Position numbers and translations under genes: made by a program. From Cerrena zonata (taxonomy: Eukaryota > Basidiomycota > Agaricomycetes > Polyporales > Cerrenaceae), in the NCBI GenBank assembly GCA_038087015.1, contig JASBNA010000004.1, positions 620,001 through 684,000 of the forward strand: a stretch of 64,000 nucleotides of DNA. Direction: 5' to 3'. Shown here piece by piece: positions 55,064 through 64,000 of the stretch. Within the stretch, counting starts at the first letter, position 1. Each line of letters opens with the position of its first letter. The notes beneath the pieces are model-generated. The model had not been told where the DNA came from and ran no database searches. It saw only the letters and a list, made by a program, of their open reading frames with translations.

Positions 55064-56257
55064 TTATGACGAGTCGACGTCTTTTGACTTCTTACTCTTC
55101 TTCTCCTTTTTCTCCTTCGTCTTCTTCTCCACTACCACAGACTCGTCCGATTTGGCTTTCTTATCCTTCTTGCTCTTCTTTCCGTTAACATCTCCGTTGG
55201 CCTCTCCATCCCGATTCTCTGCTTCACGCTTCCGCTTTTTTGACTTCTCGTCGCCATTTTCTACCTTGCTTTTCTTCTTGTCACCCGCCTCCTCTGAACC
55301 GTTCACTTCCGTAGCGACCTCCTTGCCTTTCTTACTGCTTTTGTCTTTCTTGGACTTGTCGTCCTTTTTGGTCGATTTCGATGACGAAGGTGTTACCGAC
55401 TCGCTAGGTGTCGACTTGGCTTTACTAGCCTTTTGTGGAGAACTATCCTGCTGAAGTCATTAGTATCTTTCCGCCGAGAAAAAAGGATTTAAAATAAACG
55501 TACCTCAAAAGTCTTCTTTGTGCCGTTGACTTTTGATGACCCCGCATTCGCCTCATCAGGGACAACAGCTGTGAAAGGAGACATTCGAGCGGGAGTGCCA
55601 AGGGGAGTGACATTAGCACCCGTTCCCTCGTAACGAGCAATCCTTCCCCCTCCATATCCACCATATCCACCGCCTCCACCTCCTCGTCCACCACCGAAAC
55701 CACCTCTTGAAGGGTTATCGTTCCATGAGGGACGGGAACCGTTGGTGTTGGCGTTGTGAGATACCGGTTTGTGACCTACTCGGATGAATGGTGTTCATAC
55801 TCGGTGCTGGCTTGGATTCTGGGGTAGGTTTGGAGTCGGATTGTTCTTTGGGTTCGGAGTCTCCCTTAGATGCGCCGTTTTGTTTCTGAAAAAAGGATCA
55901 AGACGGTTAATTTGAGTTTTATACAGCGAGGGAAATGGGAGGGACGTACCCCGTTCTTGGGACCCTTGTACAAGGATTTTTGGTACTTTTCAGCCTCGGT
56001 TATACACGAGGTGTGACCCTTGTATTCTGAAGGGCCGTTGAATGTGGTAAAACAATCAATACAAGTGAATGTAGAATTGCATTTCCCTCTGTGTTGATCG
56101 AGTTTAGGCTTTTTGACGACGTCGCTGCAACCTGTAAAAAGCTATCAGTACACGGTCTACGATGAATTTCAGTAATCTAATCTTACCGTCACACCTGATA
56201 GAGTGTTAGTTTCTGATGAAGGTGAAATGAGAAGTGCACGTACTGGAATGATACCAT
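55064..56257 (-). CDS. LYAR-type C2HC zinc finger nucleolar protein
   Basis: Relative of mammalian LYAR and yeast YCR087C-A-type proteins. Minus-strand exon 1 is 14 bases (56244-56257) and exon 2 only 8 bases (56187-56194). Exon 3 ends (5') at 56131. Together they give MVSFQCDGCSDVVKKPKLDQ, HRGKCNSTFTCIDCFTTF, then EYKGHTSCITEAEKYQ. The predicted zinc ligands are C6, C9, H21, C25 and C31, C34, H47, C50, the LYAR double finger. The middle has a Gly/Arg-rich stretch (FGGGRGGGGGGYGGYGGGRI). The C-terminus is a long Lys/Glu/Asp-rich nucleolar-type tail ending KKSKKSKDVDSS, TAA at 55064-55066. Near 55704-55764 the frame changes: a 61-base intron (donor GTATCT, acceptor AAGAG) would reconcile it, as would a 25-base removal or a single-base error. 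The exact middle of the protein is therefore uncertain. Confidence 0.78.
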
Positions 56258-56582
56258 TTTGTTTGATAAGAGTGCAATTGCGCGAATGGTCGAGCAATAA
56301 GAGCGGAGGCAAGTTGCGGTGAGAATGTGCAGAGACAAGCAACCAATCAGAATGCATCTTCGCCAAAAAGTGGCTCACGTGCATGTGGTTATGTAAGCTT
56401 ATGCAGCCGATCACTGGCTTAGAGAGGGAAGTGCTGTGATTGGGTGGATCTGACAAGTGTGGGGAAGCTGGTGATCGAGCGGGAGTAACGTGAGTAGCTC
56501 TATAAGCCTGGCGTCGAACGGGCTCGGTCAGTCCTTAAGTCAGGCTCGACCTCGGTCCTCTCTCTTTCTTATCCATACAACC
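56258..56582. other. Divergent promoter region of the LYAR-like gene and CCP1
   Basis: 325 bases head-to-head. Contains CTATAAGCC at about 56500, a possible TATA-like element for CCP1 some 80 bases before its ATG. Nothing else is seen. Confidence 0.4.
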
Positions 56583-58272
56583 ATGTCCCTCAGAGTCGCT
56601 GCCAGAAGAATCCCCAACGTCGCCCGTCCCGCCGTACAGGCTCGGGCATCCACTTTCCGGGCACCCGCCTTCCGTAGATTCTCTACAGAGACTCCTCCTC
56701 CTCCCAAGAAATCAAACACTGCTCTCTACGCTGGCGTCGGAGCCGCTGTCCTCGGTGGTGTAGCCCTCTGGATTTTCTCCTCCGACTCTGATGCCGCAAA
56801 GTCCGCTGGAACCGTATTCAAATCCGGTGCACAGTCGGCCAAGGCTGCTGCCAATTTCGTCCCGACCAAGGAGGACTACATCAAGGTAAGCAATTCAGTC
56901 CGTCGTCATCACTTGATTGCCTTTTAGCCTTTCCGTCATGTCTCCACCGACGATTCAATTCAATTGAATCTCGCATCTCTTCTCTTCCGTCTTGTGACTT
57001 GTTCGCGCCTTCCGCTTCGCTGTGCTACCCCTTTCACACGACTTACGCTCCATTCAATCGTTTCAATTAGGTCTATAATAGGATCGCAGAGATTCTTGAC
57101 GAGGCCTCTGACAAGGGCTATGATGGTACGTCCCCTTTATATTCCTGCTCGTGACCGCCCCCTTCTCACGTTCCACGTTTCGTCCTATATACAGATGGTT
57201 CTTACGGTCCCGTCCTCGTCCGTCTTGCCTGGCACTCCTCAGGTACTTATGACAAGGAGTCTGGAACAGGTGGCAGGTACGCTCCTTCTTTCCTCTCCTT
57301 CCTGACAACCGTCATCGTCGTACCCCTATCTACGCACTTGGAATTAATTCTAATCCATTTATGTTAATAGCAACTATGCTACCATGCGTTTCGAACCAGA
57401 GGCACTTCACGGCGCCAATGCGGGTCTCCAAGTCGCCCGTGGTCTTATGGAGGTTGTCAAGAAGGAATTCCCCTGGATTTCTTACGGTGACCTCTGGACC
57501 CTTGCTGGTGTAGCTGCCCTTCAAGAGATGGGTGGTCCCCATATTCCCTGGAGGGCTGGCCGAATCGACGGCTTCGCTACACAAGCTACTCCTGATGGCA
57601 GGTTGCCTGACGCTACCCAGGGTGCTGACCATTTGAGAAACGTGAGTTTGCTTCGGCTTGTTAATATTTTGTATTGTGAATTATTGCTGACTAAATCTAT
57701 TGACGTAGATTTTCTACCGTATGGGCTTCAACGACCAAGAAATCGTCGCCCTCTCGGGTGCCCACGCTCTCGGTCGATGCCATCGCGACCGTTCGGGCTT
57801 CGATGGTCCTTGGACGTTCTCACCCATCACTGTGACTAACGACTACTTCAAGCTCTTGTTCGACGAGTCGTGGGTGTGGAAGAAGTGGGATGGACCTAAG
57901 CAACTCGAAGACAAGAAGACGAAGAGTCTTATGATGTTGCCGTACGTTTATTCTTCCGAAAACCTCTTTGTAATTGCACTAACATTTGCTCCATGTTGTA
58001 GAACGGATTATGTCCTTGTCCAGGATAAGAGCTTCAAGAAGTACGCTAAGCAGTACGCACAGGATCAAGATTTGTGGTTCAAGGAGTAAGTTTTACCTTG
58101 TCTCTCTTTCTCCGTATCCTCAATGGTATACTGATCTCTATCCTCTTCAAGTTTCTCGAAGGCGGTTGCGACCCTCTTCGAACTTGGTGTCCCCTCAACC
58201 CAATGGGTTGCGTCCGAGCCTTGGATAATCCCTACCACTGATGAGCAGAAGGAGGCTCAGGAAAAGAAGTAG
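56583..58272 (+). CDS. CCP1: Cytochrome c peroxidase, mitochondrial
   Basis: Haem enzyme of the intermembrane space that reduces hydrogen peroxide with electrons from cytochrome c. ATG 56583 gives an Arg-rich presequence, [20 protein letters not shown], then a membrane-anchoring helix, [19 protein letters not shown], as in yeast bipartite targeting. Short exons supply [20 protein letters not shown]. The distal haem pocket is [20 protein letters not shown] (catalytic Arg, Trp and His of R-L-A-W-H). [20 protein letters not shown] and [20 protein letters not shown] follow. The proximal His lies in [19 protein letters not shown] and the radical-forming Trp in [10 protein letters not shown]. It continues [20 protein letters not shown] and ends EAQEKK, TAG at 58270-58272. 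The total is about 375 residues; all catalytic residues are present. Confidence 0.96.
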
Positions 58273-59118
58273 ATTGGTCGTTTCAGATCATCTTGCTTTT
58301 TCCTTTTGTCTCGTTGCTTGATTTCTTGCTTTTGTTCTCACTTCTTATTTGCTGCTATATCTCGTCCTCATATACTCATCATCTTGATTTCATCTCCCGC
58401 CCTACTATTCACCAGTGCTCCACGTCCTGCGACTAGAACAAGATTCCTTGTCACGTAGATCTAGATCTAGATTCCGACTAGAGGTAGATGCTGGTTTTGG
58501 TTACTGAATCTTGTCTAGATATCTAGAGAGTTCTATATTCTAGATGAGAGTCTTCCTTCTCCACAATATTTTCGGCTCACCCAATCACTGTTGAGTTGGT
58601 CCCGCCGTTACTAATATTGTCTCTAGTACTTAAAGTCCTGCTTTATCACGGTCTGATCGCTGACGTTCACGACTTGTATGTCAGAGGTGAAGTTTCCTAT
58701 GACACATTTGGTATACACTAATTTCCCAAATTTCATGGGATTCACAAGACTCTTTAACTCTTATTTTTTCTGTTTTGCTTTCTCCGACTGCTCGTATTCA
58801 TGCAAATGTTTAAACAAGGTACCATAATGTCCTTTCGTCGTTGGTTCATTGAAGCTTTCATATAATGCCATTGTATGTGCTCGAAGGATAGAAAGCGTTG
58901 TCGATTTCACAGTATGTTTGTGCAGTACGGATTTTCATCATCAATTCCATACTACGGAAGACTTCTTCAGCTTTCAGTGTAGAGGTTACACGTGTCTCAG
59001 GCTTACTGAAAGTCTTGCAACGGTTTATGTAAATACTTCTATGCGGGTAATGCGAATCGACACCACCTTCATCTTTTCATTCCAACATTGAGCTTCTTCA
59101 AGATCAAGCTAGACAATT
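58273..59118. other. Intergenic, CCP1 3' flank with TCTAGA repeats
   Basis: 846 bases. T-rich 3' flank, then a cluster of TCTAGA hexamers between about 58457 and 58545, including the palindrome AGATCTAGATCT. An 80-codon frame at 58849-59091 has no motif. Confidence 0.4.
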
Positions 59119-61792
59119 ATGAGATCAGGCAGTAAGTAGCCATGGTGGACATTCTTTGCTTGCTCGCTAACTGGTGACATCTGACAGTCAATTACTATGA
59201 TCGCTGGTTGGAGTGCAAGGCCGAGAACGTCGAATGGTCAACCGGGACGTGGCTTGTCATTACACCAGAACCGGCCATGGATCGTGTCTATCTACATGGG
59301 TTACATATTTTTCAGAAGCCCCTGAAGAAGTTCATTCTAGATAAGATGCCGAAGGATCGTGATGACAACTCGAATCAACTTGAATCTCTATGCTCTCATC
59401 TTACCCAATTGGCTCGATATTGGTACGACATGACAGATGCCCATTGCCCGTTGAGCATACATCGATATTTCTCCTTGGTAAGCAGACTCGGAGGTATCTT
59501 ATATATCTTACCTCTTGATACTGACGCCACCATTAATTACAGAATGGTTATTTGTTGAGCGAAAAGGAGGCTGACCAGATTGAAAGCCAGGATGACTTGA
59601 CGAGGCGGATCTTACAAGTCATTCTTAGCTATGTGGAGCAAGCACGAGACCATAGCAACGGGGATAGAGAGGAGGGCAAGACACACCATCTCCGATGGAT
59701 TGAAGATGGTGGTAATTGCTCAGATCCTGTCACGGCCCAGCGATTGACAGTTGATCTGAAACATCCCAACCAGGCTCAGGCTTTGATACGACTCATACGG
59801 ACCCCCCAACCATATGATGGAAGTGAAGATTTTATCTTCGAGAAGTATTTGAAGGTAGGAATTTTGTTGCTATTTGACCCTCAAGATATCTATGTTATCC
59901 CGTAGGTCGACACAGCTTCATATAGCCTGTTGTGCTTAATTTATTTTGATGATAGATCGGATTTGAGTCACCCGGATGACCCAATACAGCCCAAAAATCT
60001 ACCTTTCGTCATAATAGGTAAGATTAAGCTCGCTACTCGGAGCTCACTGCACGCCCCATTTAACTTTTTTTCCCAGCCAATGATCGCGAATTCACGCCCG
60101 AACTGAGAGAGCGAATGGGATCGGCGGCCAAGTCCACGCTAGATCGACTTCGCAAGAAAGATATGTCACAGGATACTTCTCCTCATCGCAACATCGTCTA
60201 TGGCCTTCATTGGTACAAAGATCATATACAGATCATAGCCCACTTCATTTGCCATTACGACGGCGGACCCGCCAAATACTGCCAGACTATAGTTGCCCGA
60301 CACTGGATCACTCTTAACCCAGAACAACTTGTGACACCCTTCCGCTGGCAGTCTGAAGACGATACAGTTCTATATCGATGGCGCATATATTGCTCTCTAT
60401 CTATGATTAATTACGAGGTGGGTAATGCATTGCATAGCGTCACTGATCAATAGGATAATAAGCATATAATTTGATGAACAAAATGCTAGGTGCAACAACT
60501 GAAGAAACAACTAGGTATGGCGAAGGTGTTGGAGGGAGACCAGCCACCTTATACCAGGTGCGTACCTCGTCGCTATTTCCTTCTCATCTTATCTCATCTT
60601 CCAACTACTAGGAACGTCGGTGTAGTATATCATTTCGATGAAACTCAACACCCTTACTTAGTCAAGCTACGCCAGCATTGGCGCGAGAGTGATGGCTTTA
60701 TACTCCCTGAAGATTGGATAGTAAGCCGGACCAAGTAACATACATCAATGTCGGCTGACAGCTCATCCCTTAGCTCGAAGGAGATATCAATACAGAAGGC
60801 GTTCGACGTGACCCTAGGGGGAAAGTAGCTCTCGATCGATCTAGGTGCATGATGATGTCTCTGACCAAACTCGCTTTGAAACCGATCCGACACATGCTGA
60901 AACCTCTCAAGTTCGAGGAAATAAAGGCAAATTCATCCAATTTCGAATATCTCGGTCCCGATTTTCTCCATCCCCTGTCCATCCCACGCTCCAAATTCCA
61001 CTGGCCTACCATGGTTTCGGATCCCAGGAAGACCACAGAACCACATGCTGCGAAGTTATATGACTTTTTGACTATGTCTACTACCACCTACGCCGACATT
61101 AATATCTTCGTCGCCAATGCCTTTGCAAATCATTCTGGTTATAGTGTACAGTGGTACGTACTTATTCTCATCCAAAGCAGGATTGTTATAAATCAACAAC
61201 ATTCTGCAGGTGTCCGCCTCAATTCCAGTCACCCAGCACGCCAGATATATTCATTGATTTTGCGGTAGTCGTCACTGCCAGGGATTCGGCTGTTACTGAT
61301 ATTGGTGCGCATCGCGATCAAAATATACGCACAACTCGGGTTCCTGTATTTCTAGGAGGAACGATGTAACAATCCCACAGGAGAACATCAAGACGATCCT
61401 TTATCCTCACCTGACTAAACTTCGAAATCTGATCAAAATCCGAAAACAATGTATCCACTCGGAGCAAGAGATTATATTCGCTACATTGCTGGCAGAGGGT
61501 CATATCCTTATTGTCGGGGCAATGCTTGGATCAGAAGACCGCACAAACCCATATGTGATTCTACATCATGTAGATTGTATACCAGCGGATCTGAGTGTCA
61601 GGTACTCTGAGAAAGCTGGTAGATCGTCTGCGTCTTGCCATGGCACTCTTCACCCTCAAAAGACACATCTTTCGTCTGTCTACACTTCTGGGCGCAAGCA
61701 CAGAGGCAGTCGACCTCGTGATACCTGAGTTAGACTCGTATGAGAGAGGCGTTCAAGCGAAGCTTGCAGCATTGGCCGAGGAGAATGGGTAG
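59119..61792 (+). CDS. Unrecognised large protein, tandem paralogue 1
   Basis: I do not recognise the family. Exon 1 is 13 bases (59119-59131, MRSG). Further exons: 59188-59477, 59543-59901, 59956-60017, 60077-60417, 60490-60557, 60612-60720, 60774-61152 and from 61210. Notable segments are YYDRWLECKAENVEWSTGTW, ALIRLIRTPQPYDGSEDFIF, EKYLKVGILLLFDPQDIYVI, PFVIIANDREFTPELRERM and the best-conserved block NIVYGLHWYKDHIQIIAHFI, YCQTIVARHWITL, with YRWRIYCSL after it. There is no signal peptide, helix bundle or enzyme motif I can name. The following gene shares the order, several intron positions and intron phases. Frames shift near 61365 and again near 61600, so the 3' end is uncertain. The last plausible frame (TLRKLVDRLRLAMALFTLKR ... 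AKLAALAEENG) stops at 61790-61792. Either two introns are missed or the 3' end is decaying. Confidence 0.6.
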
Positions 61793-62474
61793 AAACACAC
61801 GACGAGGATGACCTAAGTAGAGAGGTGCTACCATACGAGGCAGAACCTTAAAAATATCATGTAACGCACCTCGAGATCTGGAATAGTCGCTAGATTTACA
61901 ATTGCATTGCGACTTGAAAGACTAGCATATCTGCTTGACTATCCTGATACAAAATGTGTCTTGATCGTCGGAAATACTATGAAGGCATATCACCAGCAAC
62001 AGAGGAAGGTCGGCATAATGATAATGCTTGAGATATTCCGATTTCGAGAACGCATTCATTAAGCATTTAGATTTGCTCTAACGTAGTCATTTAGAGTATT
62101 GGATAAGTTTTGTACGATGTTAGTAGCTTCTGCCCCCGAGTCGGTGGTCTCTCGAGCCTTCTCCCGATGTATTCGGTGCTCAAGTAGATCCTACAAGTAG
62201 CTATTATATGCACTTGAGCTCACGGAGGAGCACGTACAGAAACCTATTTCTTTCATTCTTGCGGGCCAGAGTGACTCCATACTCGCGAAAAAAGCCCCCA
62301 CTAATGTGCTTGAATCTCCGCTCGGTCATTCCCGAGTCTCTCTTGACTATCTGGTTTCGACTCGAGACATCTTGGTCATGTAAGTCATGGTGTAGTAGCT
62401 GAAGGAAGTACTGTGTATTTTCGATCATCCCCATCTTAAACAACAATACCACACCAGTTTCGGAAATTAACGAC
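61793..62474. other. Spacer between tandem paralogues
   Basis: 682 bases. No motif-bearing frame; a minus-strand 92-codon frame (62204-62482) is not supported. Probably the 3' flank and promoter. Confidence 0.4.
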
Positions 62475-64000
62475 ATGTCCAAAAACTCTCCCTTCCGTCA
62501 TCCAAGTATGAGAGGCTACTTTGTATACGGCGGTAGTGAGTACTATCAATATTGTCATGATGAATCGTTTGCCATTAACGGAACATTGCATACCAGTGCA
62601 CTATTCTCCAGGCCATCGCAGATGCGAGATTGAAGGTCCAAAGACTAAGTGGGAAGTTCGGCATGATTGGACTTTGATCATTCCAGAAAATGACGAATTT
62701 ATTCTATTCGGAGTATGGATCCAGGACCACCCACTTCGTAAGGTACTTGAAACCGAAAGACCATGCTGCAGTGATCTAGCTTTACATTTGGAAAATATGT
62801 GTGAACTATGGATGGATAGCGAGGCAATCGGGCCAATCGCAATCCCTTCTCAATATTCTCTCAAGTTGGTGCGCTGACTTTCTATTGCATCTGATGCAAC
62901 CTATTTTAATTCATTCTCATAGGATACGAATCAACGATTACTATTGAGTTCCATAACATCTTCCGACACAATGGGGGAAGACATTGAGCTACTTATGTTG
63001 AAGATCGTACTACAGTACACCCAACGATTTACGGAGATACATGTGATGAATTACGAAGTGAAAGGCGTCGTTACTCATATGAGGAGAGTTCCTGAAGGTG
63101 GCTCCCCACCGTCTCCTGATATCTTCTTGGAAGTGGGCCTTCCTTTGACCCCTAGATCTCATATACAAGCCATTTTACGACTCATGAGGTGTCCTAGAAT
63201 GTGTGACGGGAACGAGGATCGCCTTTTCGAAAGGTACATCAAGGTGGCGATCCATTTGCTCTTTCCTGAAGAAGATGTATATCTTGTCGAGTATGTGGCA
63301 ATGTGTATAACTACATGATTATTGCTAATTCTAATTTATCTCAAGAAATTCCGACGACGAGTTGAAAAAACTCCGGCTTTCCAACAAGCAGCCTCTGGTT
63401 CTAACTGGTTCGCATATCTCCTCATATCTTCTGGTGTATCTATGCTTATCTTTAATTCAGCGGGGATGTCGAATTTCACAAACAGGATACGACAACGAAT
63501 AGCCATCATTGCCGAGGAAGTGCTGATTCGCTTGTGCTCCCAGATACCTAAAGACAACCTCCCAGGGAAGCATTGGAACCATCCCATAGTCTACGCTCTA
63601 CATTGGGATAGATATAGGCTGCGGATCATTGCACACTTCATCATCAATCATGACCAGGATAGCCCTCAATGTTATCAGGCAGTTGTTGCTCAGCACTGCA
63701 TCACGCTACCAGAATGGGAAGCCCCAGAGTTGATGCCTCATCGAGAAGATGACATGCCATTAGATCGGTGGCGCATAGTGGCTTCGCTTTTGTATATTGT
63801 CAAGTACATTGACAATCTTAAGAACTTACTTAAAGAAAGATCACTCGACATTATCGTCCCTACTAATGCGACGGTATCAAGCGTGTATGTTATCACTCAA
63901 TTATAGCTTCGTGATACTAAAACACAATCAATCAACAGGACTAGCAGTGTTTTGATGGATTACACTCCTACTCAATCTTCATACATGGCTCATTTACGTA
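62475..64000 (+). CDS. Unrecognised large protein, tandem paralogue 2 (partial, runs off the window)
   Basis: Paralogue of the gene at 59119. ATG 62475 (MSKNSPFRHPSMRGYFVYGG) is in frame with a second ATG at 62508; either may start. Exons: 62475-62535, 62597-62868, 62923-63290, 63346-63407, 63461 to about 63886, then a further exon to the window end. Segments matching paralogue 1 are AILRLMRCPRMCDGNEDRLF with ERYIKVAIHLLFPEEDVYLV, and NKQPLVLTAGMSNFTNRIRQ. HPIVYALHWDRYRLRIIAHF, INHDQDSPQCYQAVVAQHCITL and LDRWRIVASLLYI also match. Introns after the first ATG exon, after YSL, after the V-Y-L-V/I segment and inside P-L/F-V-x-x fall at the same phase in both genes. The reading frame is intact throughout the visible part, so this copy looks functional. 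The 3' part is outside the window. Confidence 0.65.

Noticed and set aside
1..64000. CRISPR arrays, bacterial operons, phage or transposon signatures
   Set aside because: No regularly spaced direct repeats, no transposase or reverse transcriptase motifs and no terminal inverted repeats were found. The spliceosomal introns show nuclear eukaryotic DNA.

Overview
This window looks like nuclear DNA of a mushroom-forming basidiomycete (Agaricomycetes). Genes are dense and on both strands. Almost all are split by many 50-65 base introns with GT..AG ends. Several families are typical of Agaricomycetes: a DUF6533-type seven-helix protein, divergent F-box families, and Ser-rich GPI-type secreted proteins with a cupredoxin-like domain. 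The species cannot be named from the sequence. I saw no tRNA, rRNA, CRISPR array or intact transposon.

Layout. 0.6-1.8 kb: DUF6533-type membrane protein. 3.3-19.8 kb: three related F-box genes, one on + (3.3-5.0 kb) and two on - (15.8-17.5 and 18.0-19.8 kb). They bracket a housekeeping block: a Chz1-like histone chaperone, an unknown Ser/Pro-rich protein, gluconokinase, proteasome subunit alpha3 (Pre9), a Ctr copper transporter and Sm-D3. 20.1-31 kb: an alpha/beta hydrolase related to homoserine acetyltransferase, ribosomal protein S23 (uS12), CDP-diacylglycerol synthase, DNA topoisomerase I and, divergent from it, a complex I B12-type subunit. 31.7-40 kb: an FBXO31-like F-box protein, ribosome-biogenesis factor Tsr1, an alpha/beta hydrolase, a dual-specificity phosphatase and a relic of the hydrolase's last exon. 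40.6-51.5 kb: an AAA+ ATPase, a large protein with a probable PH domain, and a 1.3 kb direct duplication carrying two cupredoxin-like GPI proteins on either side of an F-box gene. 52.8-58.3 kb: Atg3, a LYAR-type zinc finger protein and cytochrome c peroxidase. 59-64 kb: two tandem paralogues of a family I do not recognise, the second cut by the window end.

The housekeeping genes do not form a pathway cluster. The biologically interesting parts are the local duplications (three F-box genes, two cupredoxin genes, two unknown genes, one hydrolase relic) and several extremely small exons (3-16 bases) that ordinary ORF calling misses. All gene structures were built by reading splice sites and reading frame by eye. 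The frame is unresolved in three places: near 9.0 kb, 55.7 kb and 61.3-61.6 kb.
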